NCBI GenBank assembly: GCA_034433795.1
Contig: DAOUAE010000008.1
Location: 141,149-205,148 of the forward strand
DNA: 64,000 nucleotides
Direction: 5' to 3'
Origin: DAOUAE01 sp034433795
GTDB taxonomy: Bacteria; Chloroflexota; UBA6077; FW602-bin22; DAOUAE01
The notes beneath the pieces are model-generated. The model was not told where the DNA came from. It did no database searches and was given only the letters and a program-made list of their open reading frames with translations. Positions 53,126 to 60,919 of the stretch are shown here, piece by piece. A program made the translations under genes and the position numbers. The first letter of the stretch is position 1. Each line of letters opens with the position of its first letter.

Positions 53126-54136
53126 ATGAGTGAGGCACCGCTGCGGGTCGGCGTGGTGGGGATCAACGAGCGGATCCGGCGGGTGATCATTCGGGGGCTT
53201 GTGGCCTCACCCCGGGCGCGGGTCACAGCGGTCTGCAGCCGCAGTCCAGAGAAGGCCCGGGAGACGGCGGCCGCCATTGGGGCCGAGCCTTTCACCGACT
53301 ACGCGGCGATGTTGCGGAGCGGCAGCGTCGACGCGGTGTTCATCGCCACGCCCCCGGCGCTCCACCGGCCGATGGCGCTGGCGGCGGCGGCGGCCGGCTG
53401 CCATATCATCTGCGAGAAGCCGCTGGCCCTGACGCTGGCCGAGGCCCAGGAGATGCTCCAGGCGGCCCGGGCGGCCGGGGTCCGGACGGCCGTCAACTTC
53501 ACCTACCGGTCGCTCGGCGGCCACCGCTTCTTCGCCGAACTGCTGGCCGGGGGGTTGATCGGTCAGCTGCACGACTTCAGTCTGGGGTTCTGGCAGGGGC
53601 GCTGGCTGCTCCAGCCCAGCGGGGTGGACGCGGCCATGGAGGTGGGCGTCCATCTGGTCGATCTTCTTCTCTGGTGGAGCGAGCTCGTGGCGGCGGGGCC
53701 GGTTGAGGCGGTGTGCGCCTGGGAGACGGCCCTGGACCCCACCGCTCCGCGGCCGATCTGGCACTGCCTGGTCCGTCTGGCCGGTGGGGCCAGTGGGGTG
53801 CTCCACTGTGACCGGGCGGCGGCGGGCTGGCGCAACGGCATGACGGTGCGCTTCTACGGCCGCGCCGGCGGGCTGGCCCTCGACTTCGACACCGACCGGG
53901 TGGTGGTTCAGCGGGCGGTGCCCGGCGGCCAGTGGCAGCCGCTGGACCTTCCGGCGCGTCTGGCGCTCGGCTACGAGGAGTTCCCGGCCTATCATCTCGA
54001 CCGGCTGGTGCGGGCGATCCGGGGCGAGGAGGCGTTTCCCGATTTCGCGGTGGCGGTGCGCGGTCAGGCGGTCCTGGAGGCCGCCGCCCTCTCAGCCCGG
54101 GAGGGGCGGTGGGTGCCGGTTCCGGCGGTGGGTTAA
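53126..54136 (+). CDS. Gfo/Idh/MocA family oxidoreductase
   Basis: A 336-aa NAD(P)-dependent dehydrogenase, the third in the window. The N-terminal strand is VGVVGINERIRRVIIRGL, followed by VTAVCSRSPEKARETAAAIG, the signature Lys in HIICEKPLALTLAEAQ, and the C-terminal VDAAMEVGVHLVDLLLWW. The glycine loop (GINERI) is divergent. It starts 62 bases from the divergent mutL start and ends four bases inside the convergent DUF5317 gene. The substrate is unknown. Confidence 0.88.
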   Translation: MSEAPLRVGVVGINERIRRVIIRGLVASPRARVTAVCSRSPEKARETAAAIGAEPFTDYAAMLRSGSVDAVFIATPPALHRPMALAAAAAGCHIICEKPLALTLAEAQEMLQAARAAGVRTAVNFTYRSLGGHRFFAELLAGGLIGQLHDFSLGFWQGRWLLQPSGVDAAMEVGVHLVDLLLWWSELVAAGPVEAVCAWETALDPTAPRPIWHCLVRLAGGASGVLHCDRAAAGWRNGMTVRFYGRAGGLALDFDTDRVVVQRAVPGGQWQPLDLPARLALGYEEFPAYHLDRLVRAIRGEEAFPDFAVAVRGQAVLEAAALSAREGRWVPVPAVG

Positions 54137-54672
54137 GAGACCACCCGCCGCCAGCGGCGGCGCCGGCACATCGCCCGCTGGACGAGGAGGCAGACACCTA
54201 GCGCGATCAGCACATCGCCCAGGCTGAAGGCGAGCGGGCCGGTGGGCAGGGGCAGCAGGAGCACGTCGCCCAGGAACGGGAGAAGCGTCTGGTCGGTGAT
54301 CGGAGCGGTGTTGCGGACGACGGCCCCGACGCCGGGCCCGGTCCCGGGCCGGAGCGTGGGCATCAGCCCGCCGTTGAGGGTGATCACCAGGAGATTGGAG
54401 CCGACGCCCAGGCAGAGGAGTCCCCAGGCGGGGAGCGACCGGTTCAGACCCAGGAAGAGAAGCACGGGCAGGTACGAGCCGAGGTAGAGCCAGCGGTAGC
54501 CATCGCCCAGGGCGGCCGCCACCGGGGGGAGCGAGAAGAGGGCCAGTTGCCCGAGCAGCGACAGGCCCAGCAGCCACGGCCAGCGCAGCTCCAGGGTTGC
54601 CAGGCGCAGCAGGCTTCCCCCGCGCGCCCAGCCGACCAGCAGACCTACCAGAATCGCCCCGAGGAGCAGCAT
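54133..54672 (-). CDS. DUF5317 membrane protein
   Basis: A 179-aa membrane protein with about five hydrophobic helices. It shows the DUF5317 pattern: LGAILVGLLVGWARGG at the start, LPAWGLLCLGVGSNLLVITL and NGGLMPTLRPG in the middle, and the SLGDVLIALG stretch near the end. The function of the family is unknown; it is common in Actinobacteria and Chloroflexota. It follows the large kinase gene by 16 bases and is probably co-transcribed with it. Confidence 0.78.
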   Translation of the reverse strand: MLLLGAILVGLLVGWARGGSLLRLATLELRWPWLLGLSLLGQLALFSLPPVAAALGDGYRWLYLGSYLPVLLFLGLNRSLPAWGLLCLGVGSNLLVITLNGGLMPTLRPGTGPGVGAVVRNTAPITDQTLLPFLGDVLLLPLPTGPLAFSLGDVLIALGVCLLVQRAMCRRRRWRRVVS

Positions 54673-54688
54673 CGAAGGGTGCCTCCGC

Positions 54689-57103
54689 CTAGCGTCTGGC
54701 CGTCTCCCGCGCGTCTATTTTCTCCTCCGGCGCCCGGAGAGGCAGTTTGAAGAAGAACGTGCTGCCTTTCCCTTCCGCGCTCTCCACCCAGATCCTCCCG
54801 CCGTGGGCTTCGACCAGCTGTTTGCAGATCGCCAGCCCCAGTCCCAGGCCGCGGGACTGTCGTCCGGCCGTGGGCAGCCGGTAGAACTTTTCGAAGATCC
54901 GTGACAGTTTGTCGGCCGGAATGCCGATCCCCTGGTCGCGGACCGCCACGACCACGCCGGGCTCACTGTCATCCGTGGACCGGGCGACCGAGACGGTGAT
55001 CTGGCCGCCGTCGGGCGAGTACCGCACGGCGTTCGCCAGCAGGTTATACAGCACCTGACGGATGCGGCGGGGGTCGAGCCAGAGGGTGGGCAGGTCGGGG
55101 GCGATGACCGCCACGATGTCGTGCTGGGTGGCCGACAGGCGAAACTCCTCGACCACCGTGGTGACCAGGTCCTCCAGCCGCGTCTCGGTTCGCTCCAGGA
55201 CCAGACGGCCCGACTCGATCCGCGAGATGTCCAGCAGGTCGTCGACGATCTTGCTGAGATGCAGACCGGCCTCCAGCACCCGCTCGGCCATCCAGCGGGT
55301 CTCCGCGGGGGAGGGAGCGGTTTTGGCCAGCAGTTCGCTGTACCCCACGACCAGGGTCAACGGGGTGCGGAGCTCGTGCGAGACCAGGGAGAGGAACTCG
55401 GTCTTCAGACGGTCGAGCTCCCGCAGCGCTTCGATCTGGCCGACCTCCTGAAAGAGGACGGCGTTCTCCAGGGCCGCTCCGGCCCGGTCGGCCAGGGCCT
55501 GGAGAAACTGCCGGTCGGCCTCGTCGGCGAAGCCGCCGGATGGCGGGGCCACGACCAGCAGGGCGGGCGCCCGCCCGCGCAGGCCGATCTCGACGACGGG
55601 GACGGCCGTCTCCCCGTACGGGAGGGTCCGCCGGCGGGGCTCGACGGGCCAGTCGCCGCTGCTCCAGCGGGTCAGCACCACCTCCGGGCGGTAGGCCGTC
55701 CGGAGCCAGGTCGCCAGGGGATGATCGGCGGGCGCCAGGTAGCAGCGGACGGCCTCGGGCTGGGGGGCGGTGAGCACGAGCAGGGCCAGTCCGCCGCTGG
55801 CCTCGGCCAGCGTGGCCGCGATCGCCGTTCCCACCGCCTCGATCTCGAGGCTGGCGGTGAAGCGCTGGCCAGCCAGGGCCAGCGAGGCCATCCGCTGGCG
55901 CTCGCGGACCTCGTGACTGTAGAGGCGGCTGTTCTCCAGGGCGGCGGCCACCTGGTGGGCGAAGATCGCGATGACCTGAGACTGGTCGGGGCTCAGGGTG
56001 GCACCGGGGCCGGCGATCAGGAGACCGCCCACGATCTTCTCCTTGACGACGAGCGGCAGCCCCAGCAGGGGCTGGCCGCGGAGGGCCGGGTCGAGGGGTG
56101 GGTCCACCGGCTGCCCCGCGCTGAGGGCGGTGAGGAGTGTCAGCGGGAGGGTGCGACCGGTGAGGGCGGGGGCGGCCGGTCCGCGGCTTTCCAGGAGCAC
56201 CAGCCGGGGGCAGTCGCCCTCGACCACGCCGAGGGCCACGGTTGTGCCTTCAGGCAGACGGGTACTCAGCTGGTCGACGGCGATCCGGGCGACGGCGGCT
56301 GTCTCCAGGGTGGCGGTGAGGAGAGTGCTGGCGGTGTACAGGTGGGCCAGGTCGTCGGCCTTGCGGCGGGTCTCGGCCAGGAGGTGGGCGTTGTGAGCGG
56401 CGTGGTCCTCCAGGCTGCGGATGTAGCGGAAGCAGAGGTAGGTGATGGCGGCCGGCACCAGGGTCAGGGTGCTCCAGAAGGGGTTGGTGCGCCAGAGATA
56501 GGCCAGGAGGGCGCCGATGGTCGCCAGGCCCAGGTTGGGCAGAACGATGGCGTGGTGGTTCGCCCACCAGACCTGCCAGGGGGGACTGTGGCTGACCAGG
56601 GCCAGGACGGTGCTGGTCAGGCCGCTGTTCAGGATATAGTAGCCGGCGACGACCAGGACGACCAGCAACAGGCTCAGGCCGTCGTAGCCGGGCTGGAAGA
56701 GGAGCGCCTGATAACCACTGTGGGCCAGCGCCAGGCTGGGCAGACCCACCGCCAGGGCGATCTGGCCCATATTGAACAGGAGACGGTACCAGACCCGGCG
56801 GGCGATGACCTCAGCGACCAGGGTCCCGCCGACGGCGAGAACGACCGGCCAGGGCAGCGGCAGCACCAGGATCAGCGCCAGGTGCAGGATCGTCGAGGCG
56901 ACGAGCTCGCCCCCGCGGGGCAGGGGGACGGCCAGGAGTTCGGTGAGCAGCGTGAGTCCCCAGAGGAGGGCCAGTTCCCCCCAGGCCGGCGGCCCGGCGG
57001 GGGCCGCCGAGAGGACCGCGGCCACCATCGTGGCGGTGCCCAGCGCCACGACCGCGCCGACATAGAGCCTGGCCAGAACGGGCAAGCCTCCCACCGCTCC
57101 CAC
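54689..57103 (-). CDS. Multi-pass sensor histidine kinase with GAF domains
   Basis: An 804-aa kinase. Residues 1-235 hold about seven membrane helices. A helical linker (YIRSLEDHAAHNAHLLAE) leads to two GAF-like domains (about 250-405 and 415-570). HisKA follows with the phospho-His in LSLVSHELRTPLTLVVGYSE, and HATPase_c with NLLANAVRYSPDG, DQGIGIPADKL and GLGLGLAICKQL. The start is probably GTG 57103 or GTG 57094, the latter better spaced from GGGAG. The gene lies only about 17 bases after an intrinsic terminator that closes a 31-codon ORF, downstream of an OmpR-type regulator, its likely partner. The signal is unknown. Confidence 0.9.
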   Translation of the reverse strand: MGAVGGLPVLARLYVGAVVALGTATMVAAVLSAAPAGPPAWGELALLWGLTLLTELLAVPLPRGGELVASTILHLALILVLPLPWPVVLAVGGTLVAEVIARRVWYRLLFNMGQIALAVGLPSLALAHSGYQALLFQPGYDGLSLLLVVLVVAGYYILNSGLTSTVLALVSHSPPWQVWWANHHAIVLPNLGLATIGALLAYLWRTNPFWSTLTLVPAAITYLCFRYIRSLEDHAAHNAHLLAETRRKADDLAHLYTASTLLTATLETAAVARIAVDQLSTRLPEGTTVALGVVEGDCPRLVLLESRGPAAPALTGRTLPLTLLTALSAGQPVDPPLDPALRGQPLLGLPLVVKEKIVGGLLIAGPGATLSPDQSQVIAIFAHQVAAALENSRLYSHEVRERQRMASLALAGQRFTASLEIEAVGTAIAATLAEASGGLALLVLTAPQPEAVRCYLAPADHPLATWLRTAYRPEVVLTRWSSGDWPVEPRRRTLPYGETAVPVVEIGLRGRAPALLVVAPPSGGFADEADRQFLQALADRAGAALENAVLFQEVGQIEALRELDRLKTEFLSLVSHELRTPLTLVVGYSELLAKTAPSPAETRWMAERVLEAGLHLSKIVDDLLDISRIESGRLVLERTETRLEDLVTTVVEEFRLSATQHDIVAVIAPDLPTLWLDPRRIRQVLYNLLANAVRYSPDGGQITVSVARSTDDSEPGVVVAVRDQGIGIPADKLSRIFEKFYRLPTAGRQSRGLGLGLAICKQLVEAHGGRIWVESAEGKGSTFFFKLPLRAPEEKIDARETARR

Positions 57104-57117
57104 GCTCCCACTGAAAA

Positions 57118-57156
57118 GGAAAAAGGGCGTCGAAGTGCGGGCGCACCTCGACGCCC
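57118..57156 (-). terminator. Intrinsic terminator between the 31-codon ORF and the kinase
   Basis: GGGCGTCGAGGTGCG pairs with CGCACTTCGACGCCC over 15 positions with one mismatch, followed by TTTTT, CC and a second T run. It is the strongest terminator in the window, yet it lies directly before a kinase start codon, so read-through or attenuation is expected. Confidence 0.85.
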
Positions 57157-57174
57157 AGGCTCAGCGCCGAGCCA

Positions 57175-57270
57175 TCAGGTCCACTTGTCGCCCGCGCCGG
57201 CGGCCAGCACCAGCGAGGCCAGGGCGCCAAGAACCAGCAGAGCCCGGAACAGTAGAACGTGCCACCGCAT
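57175..57270 (-). CDS. 31-aa single-helix membrane peptide
   Basis: An ATG preceded by AAGGAGGGGG (ten-base spacing) opens a 31-codon frame that encodes one hydrophobic helix (FRALLVLGALASLVLAAGAG) after MRWHVLL, and ends in a charged DKWT tail. It is closed by a strong terminator. The very good ribosome-binding site, the helix and the terminator argue for a real product. It could be a small membrane regulator of the neighbouring kinase or a leader peptide of an attenuator. Family unknown. Confidence 0.6.
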   Translation of the reverse strand: MRWHVLLFRALLVLGALASLVLAAGAGDKWT

Positions 57271-57454
57271 AGCGAACAACCCCCTCCTTAACAACAGCGT
57301 GATGTGTGGTTCACCAGCCCGCCAGGGGCGCGCCAGCCTGGTGGGCTTTGGAACCCGCGGTCTGGGCCGGGGGCCGTTGGAACCGGCGGGCGCCAGACCC
57401 CCTGCCTGAGGCCAAGTCTAGCGGCGAGGGGGGGTGATCGCCATTACAGTTCCG
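57271..57454 (-). promoter_or_regulatory. Structured leader and promoter region of the 31-aa ORF
   Basis: The minus strand holds a -10 candidate TAGACT (57415-57420) and then a ~140-base leader with two large inverted repeats: GGTCTGG with CCAGACC, and CACCAG with CTGGTG. No known riboswitch is recognised. The Pho-box-like repeat lies just upstream. Confidence 0.45.
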
Positions 57455-57464
57455 TTACAGTTCC
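57444..57464. promoter_or_regulatory. Pho-box-like tandem repeat
   Basis: TTACAGTTCCG is followed directly by TTACAGTTCC (read as CTGTAAC-GGAA-CTGTAAT on the other strand). Direct 6-7 base repeats with an 11-base period are the binding mode of PhoB/PhoP-type OmpR regulators. The site overlaps the stop codon of the OmpR-type gene and lies upstream of the 31-aa ORF and kinase, so autoregulation is likely. Confidence 0.6.
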
Positions 57465-58192
57465 TCTGTGGCCTCCGCCGGGCGCCGGTCGCCGGGCGTC
57501 TGCCCCGGATCGACCAGGGCGTAGCCCTGCCCCCGGACGGTGATGAGGTACCGTGGGGCTTCGGGGTCCTCGCCGAGCTTCCAGCGCAGGCGCCGGACCT
57601 TGACCCGCACCAGGTTCGCCGCCTCGGCCGGGCTGTAGTCGTAGTTGTAGGCCTGGCGCAGCAGGGCCTGGGGCGAGTGGGGGCGGCCCGGGGCGGCGGC
57701 CAGGCAGCTCAGCAGCTGGAACTCGCTGGGGGTCAGCGTGACCGGCCGGCCGTCGACCTCGACGCGCCGGCGCTGGAAGTCGATCACCAGCCCGCCGATC
57801 ACCACGCGGCTGGCGGGCGGCGCCGGCGCCAGCTGCTGACGCCGCAGGTGAGCGCGCACCCGCGCTAGAAGTTCCAGCGGGCTGAAGGGTTTGGTGATGT
57901 AGTCGTCGGCCCCCAGGTCCAGGCCCCGCACCTTGTCGAAGTCGGCCGCCTTGGCGGTCAGCATGAGGATCGGCATCGTACCCCAGTAGCGGAGGCGCCG
58001 GCAGACCTCGAACCCGTCGGTCCCGGGGAGCATGATATCCAGGATCACCAGGTGCGGACGATGCTGGCGGGCGAGGGTGAGCGCCTCCTCTCCAGTCTGG
58101 GCGATGATGACCTCGTACCCCTCGCGCCGCAGGATGAAGCCAACCAGTTCCAGAACCTGAGGGTCATCGTCCACCAGCAGGATCCGAATCAT
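57455..58192 (-). CDS. OmpR/PhoB-family response regulator
   Basis: A 245-aa regulator. The receiver domain has the acidic pocket LLVDDDPQVLE, phospho-Asp in LVILDIMLPGTDGFE and KPFSPLELLARV. The winged-helix output domain has LTPSEFQLLSCL and NLVRVKVRRLRWKLG with the closing YLITVRGQGYALV. Start codons further upstream are excluded because the promoter at 58254-58282 covers them; ATG 58192 is the conserved domain start, although its GGGAGG is unusually close. The kinase gene downstream on the same strand is the likely partner. Confidence 0.92.
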   Translation of the reverse strand: MIRILLVDDDPQVLELVGFILRREGYEVIIAQTGEEALTLARQHRPHLVILDIMLPGTDGFEVCRRLRYWGTMPILMLTAKAADFDKVRGLDLGADDYITKPFSPLELLARVRAHLRRQQLAPAPPASRVVIGGLVIDFQRRRVEVDGRPVTLTPSEFQLLSCLAAAPGRPHSPQALLRQAYNYDYSPAEAANLVRVKVRRLRWKLGEDPEAPRYLITVRGQGYALVDPGQTPGDRRPAEATEEL

Positions 58193-58253
58193 ACCTCCCC
58201 CATCCCCACCGGCCATGAGGAACCCGTCCAGGGCCCTGCCCCGTCCGCTCCTT

Positions 58254-58282
58254 GTTTTAAACGATAAAGGCCGACCTGTCAA
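58254..58282 (-). promoter_or_regulatory. Sigma70-type promoter of the OmpR-family regulator
   Basis: A consensus TTGACA (58277-58282), a 17-base spacer and TAAAAC (58254-58259) on the minus strand; the start would be near 58247, about 55 bases before ATG 58192. Confidence 0.7.
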
Positions 58283-58314
58283 TCATCCAGAGGTCCTGGC
58301 CGGACTTCGGCCGC

Positions 58315-59028
58315 TCAGGAGAGGGAGGCTCCCGGCGAGGTCCAGAGCTCGTTCACGACGTCGGTCACGCCCGGCGTCCAGCGGACCACCTCTTCGACCA
58401 GCCAGCGCATCATCTGCGACGGCACGGCCCCGCGCAGGAAGACCACGCCGTGACGGACCTCGACCTGGACCGCGTCGGGGTCCAGGCGCAGATGGGCCAG
58501 GATGTTCTCCCGGACCTCGCGGGCGATCTGGCTGTCGGGGCGACCGGGAGCCGGGGCGACCACCAGTTCGTTGACCACGTCCAGCACGCCGGGGATGGCC
58601 CGGGCGTCCATTTCGGCCGCGCGCCGGGCGGCGTAGGACGGGACGAGGCCGCGCAGGTAGACGATGCCGTCGACGGTGACCACCTCGATCGTCTCGGGAT
58701 TGAGCAGGCGATCGCGGCTCAGGACGGCGACGATATCGGCGGTGATCTCGGCGTCGGGCCGGGCGTCCGGGGGAACGACCTCCAGGGCGTTGATGACCCG
58801 TTCGACGCCCTTGAGGCGCTCGACCACCACCCGGGCCAGCGCCTTCTGCTGGGCATCGGGCACCGTGCCGGTCAGGGTGACCACGCCGTTCTCGACCTGG
58901 ACCCGGATATCGTGGGAGACCAGGCGGACGTCGGCGTACAGCGCGTCTTTGACCTGGGCCAGCACTTCGGCGTCAGTCGGCGACGACATACCCGGCACTC
59001 CGACGGAAGAATCGGCCTCACGCGCCAT
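58315..59028 (-). CDS. Triple BON-domain protein
   Basis: A 237-aa protein made of three BON modules of about 70 residues, marked by VQVENGVVTLTGTVPDAQQK, VVTVDGIVYLRGLVPSYAAR and VEVRHGVVFLRGAVPSQMMR, each ending in a GV-xx-VVNEL-type strand. BON domains bind phospholipids or cell-envelope components and occur in osmotic-stress proteins such as OsmY. There is no signal peptide (an ATG 13 codons downstream would not add one), so it appears cytoplasmic or is exported otherwise. Confidence 0.87.
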   Translation of the reverse strand: MAREADSSVGVPGMSSPTDAEVLAQVKDALYADVRLVSHDIRVQVENGVVTLTGTVPDAQQKALARVVVERLKGVERVINALEVVPPDARPDAEITADIVAVLSRDRLLNPETIEVVTVDGIVYLRGLVPSYAARRAAEMDARAIPGVLDVVNELVVAPAPGRPDSQIAREVRENILAHLRLDPDAVQVEVRHGVVFLRGAVPSQMMRWLVEEVVRWTPGVTDVVNELWTSPGASLS

Positions 59029-59141
59029 GGTCCCACCAGGCCGCCGGCGGTGGAGGGGCGCTCAAGTCTCGAAGATCGGTTTCCCTCTCTTCGCCAAGTC
59101 CTGCCGCATTATGCGCACTTTTTACGCCACCCCTACGCATG

Positions 59142-59170
59142 AATATGCACAAATTTGCCTCCATCGGCAA
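59142..59170 (-). promoter_or_regulatory. Promoter candidate of the BON-domain gene
   Basis: TTGCCG (59165-59170), a 17-base spacer and CATATT (59142-59147) on the minus strand, about 110 bases before the start codon. Confidence 0.4.
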
Positions 59171-59403
59171 CTGCCTCCCCACCGGCTGCGCTCTCTTTGG
59201 CAAAGCGCCCCCAGAATTTTCGCCCATCGCCGCGCCGCTGCCATCCGACGGCCGCCTCCACGACCGAAAACCGTCGCCGTGCGCACCGACGGTCGGGACA
59301 AGACTGACCTCGCCGGGTCGATCCCCCGAACTCGCTCTCAGATGTGGGGAACCAGAGCTATGAGGGGCCAGGGAACAAGGCACAGGCACGCCCACAGGGC
59401 CCT

Positions 59404-59436
59404 CCGTGAGAGGGGTCACACCTCCCTCTCTCACGG
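59404..59436. repeat. Inverted repeat near the degraded segment
   Basis: CCGTGAGAG and CTCTCACGG, perfect 9-bp arms that extend by GGG/CCC past a one-base bulge. It could be a terminator-like hairpin, an operator or a remnant of a mobile-element end; no T-tract follows. Confidence 0.4.
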
Positions 59437-59541
59437 AACCTTCCGTGCCACCGCCGAACCGGTCGGCCGCGGCCGGAGCCACTCTCCGGGTATACTTCTC
59501 CCGAAGATAGAGGCAGGGAGGACGCCCTGCCCCGGCTCCTT

Positions 59542-59757
59542 GTGCCGCTGACCGCGGATCGGCGGCGGTTGCGCCGGGCGGCAGAGGCGACAGACACCGC
59601 GATGGCGGAGGTGATCCGCCGGACGGTGGAGCTGTCTCTGCGGCTGACCCCGAACCGGTTCGACCGGCGCTCCGGGGAGAACGGTCCGGTGGACTGTTCT
59701 CGGCCGCTGCGCGGGCGACGTGGCCGATGTCTTCGTCCACCACGACCGCTCCCTTGA
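59542..59757 (+). CDS. VapB-like ribbon-helix-helix antitoxin, probable remnant
   Basis: The first ~45 residues follow the short ribbon-helix-helix antitoxin pattern: strand LTADRRRLRRAAEATDT followed by MAEVIRRTVELSLRL. The last ~25 residues are Arg/Pro-rich and read like an out-of-frame tail, so the 3' end is probably shifted. GTG 59542 is the likely start. A degraded PIN-domain segment follows, which supports a former VapBC toxin-antitoxin pair. Confidence 0.45.
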   Translation: MPLTADRRRLRRAAEATDTAMAEVIRRTVELSLRLTPNRFDRRSGENGPVDCSRPLRGRRGRCLRPPRPLP

Positions 59758-59779
59758 GGACGTCGACCGCGCCTGCGCC

Positions 59780-59995
59780 CATCCTAGTCGACCCCTCGGC
59801 CTGGTCGGGGGGCGCTGCCAACCACAGGCGAGCGGTCTCGACACTCGCGCAGCGAGCGCAGGAAGAGGCGCGGCGTCTCCCCACCCATCTGGGGTGTCGA
59901 GACGGTCGCGCTGCTCCCGCGGCGGCAGGTTCTCCCCGGGAGCGCCCGGCGGTCGCTCCTGCGCGCTCCCTCTGAGGCTGCCGGCGGCGCTGGCG
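59780..59995 (+). pseudogene. VapC-like PIN-domain toxin remnant
   Basis: In one frame the PIN start motif ILVDPSAW and the helix NHRRAVSTLAQRAQEEARRL are readable. The continuation WGVETVALLPRR is only found in the next frame, as expected for a shifted VapC. No intact frame spans the ~130 residues of the family. It follows the antitoxin-like remnant. Confidence 0.45.
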
Positions 59996-60008
59996 GATAT
60001 ATCACTCC

Positions 60009-60510
60009 CTGCCATGAAGGCCCTGCCTGATGATGCCGCTGGCCGACTTGTTTGTCCATGTCTTCGTCATCGTCGACGACGCTCTCCGGGCCAGCCGCGT
60101 CCCGATCCCGTCCCGCCCCGGCTGGCGCCTGTCTACTCCGATGCCGAGGTGCTCGCGATCGCTCTGGTCCGCCACCTGCTGGGGCGTCCCGGCGAACGGG
60201 GCTTTCTCGCCGAGGTCCGCTGCGACTTGAGCCACTCCTTCCCGCGCCTGTCGACCCAGAGTGCATTTAACCGCCGAGTGCACTGACTCTGGGGAGCCTT
60301 CGAGCACTAGCGGCCGCCCGTGGTGCGGCACCTTCCCAAGGATGCCTGGCGGCAGGTGGTCACCACTGCCCTGCCAGTCACGCACCCCCATCAGGTGCGG
60401 GGACCGGATGACTGACAGATGTCCGATGGGCTGTGCGCTAGCTTGGAGTAGGATGATGCCCAGGGCGAGTGGTTCTCTGGTTTTCGCCTGGCCCTGCGAA
60501 CCGACCGGGC
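60009..60510 (+). mobile_element. Transposase remnant (IS982/IS4-like), with a frameshift and stops
   Basis: The N-terminal part MPLADLFVHVFVIVDDALRA is in one frame and the continuation YSDAEVLAIALVRHLLGRPG, then RLSTQSAFNRRV, is in another. After this the same frame reads LWGAFEH, RHLPKDAWRQVVTTALPVTH and GEWFSGFRLALRTD, broken by four stop codons, several where Trp is expected. The pattern fits DDE transposases of the IS982-like group common in thermophilic Chloroflexota, but the family is uncertain. It is not functional. Its right end abuts the truncated ABC permease. Confidence 0.65.
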
Positions 60511-60867
60511 GCGATGGCCATTCCAACCGATCTCCGCGCAGTGACGGCGATCTACCGCCTGACCGGCTGGCAGCGCTGGCGCCGCCTGATCCTGCCCGGG
60601 ATCTTCCCCTCGCTGGTCACCGGCATGGTAACGGCGGCCGGCGGGGCCTAGAATGCAAGTATTATCTCGGAGTACGTCACCTTCAACCGGCAGACCATCC
60701 AGACGGTAGGGCTGGGAGTGGTAATCGCCCAGAGCGCGGCGGCAGGCGATTTCGCTCTGCTGCTGGCCGGGACGCTGACCCTGGCCGCAGTGGTCGTGAC
60801 GCTGAACCGTCTGGTCCGGCGGCGTCTCTACCGGCTGGCGGCTCAGCGCTACCGGCTGGACGTGTAG
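60510..60867 (+). pseudogene. NitT/TauT-type ABC permease, C-terminal fragment with an amber codon
   Basis: From AIPTDLRAVTAIYRLTGWQR to the C-terminal LYRLAAQRYRLDV the frame follows the permease of nitrate/sulfonate/bicarbonate ABC importers, including the ATPase-docking loop and FPSLVTGMVTAAGG. A TAG at 60649-60651 interrupts it where the family has Trp (GGAWNAS); the same frame resumes with SIISEYVTFNRQTIQTVG. The N-terminal two thirds are missing, replaced by the transposase remnant. Confidence 0.75.
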
Positions 60868-60919
60868 CCCACCGCCCTGGCCCCGGTCACGTCGGAGAGC
60901 ACCCCTATGGAGGAACCGG

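Larger units (their letters stand above)
59029..59541. other. Intergenic region before the degraded segment
   Basis: About 510 bases without a convincing gene. It contains a promoter candidate for the BON gene (59142-59170) and a 9-bp inverted repeat (59404-59436). It also has a TATACT at about 59490 that could be the -10 of the VapB-like remnant. Base composition around 59100-59160 is more AT-rich than its surroundings. Confidence 0.5.

Noticed and set aside
59018..59884. A 288-codon minus-strand open frame across the toxin-antitoxin remnant
   Set aside because: It has no ribosome-binding site or recognisable fold, is Ser/Pro/Gly-rich, and overlaps the BON gene start region in an implausible way; the plus-strand remnants explain the region better.
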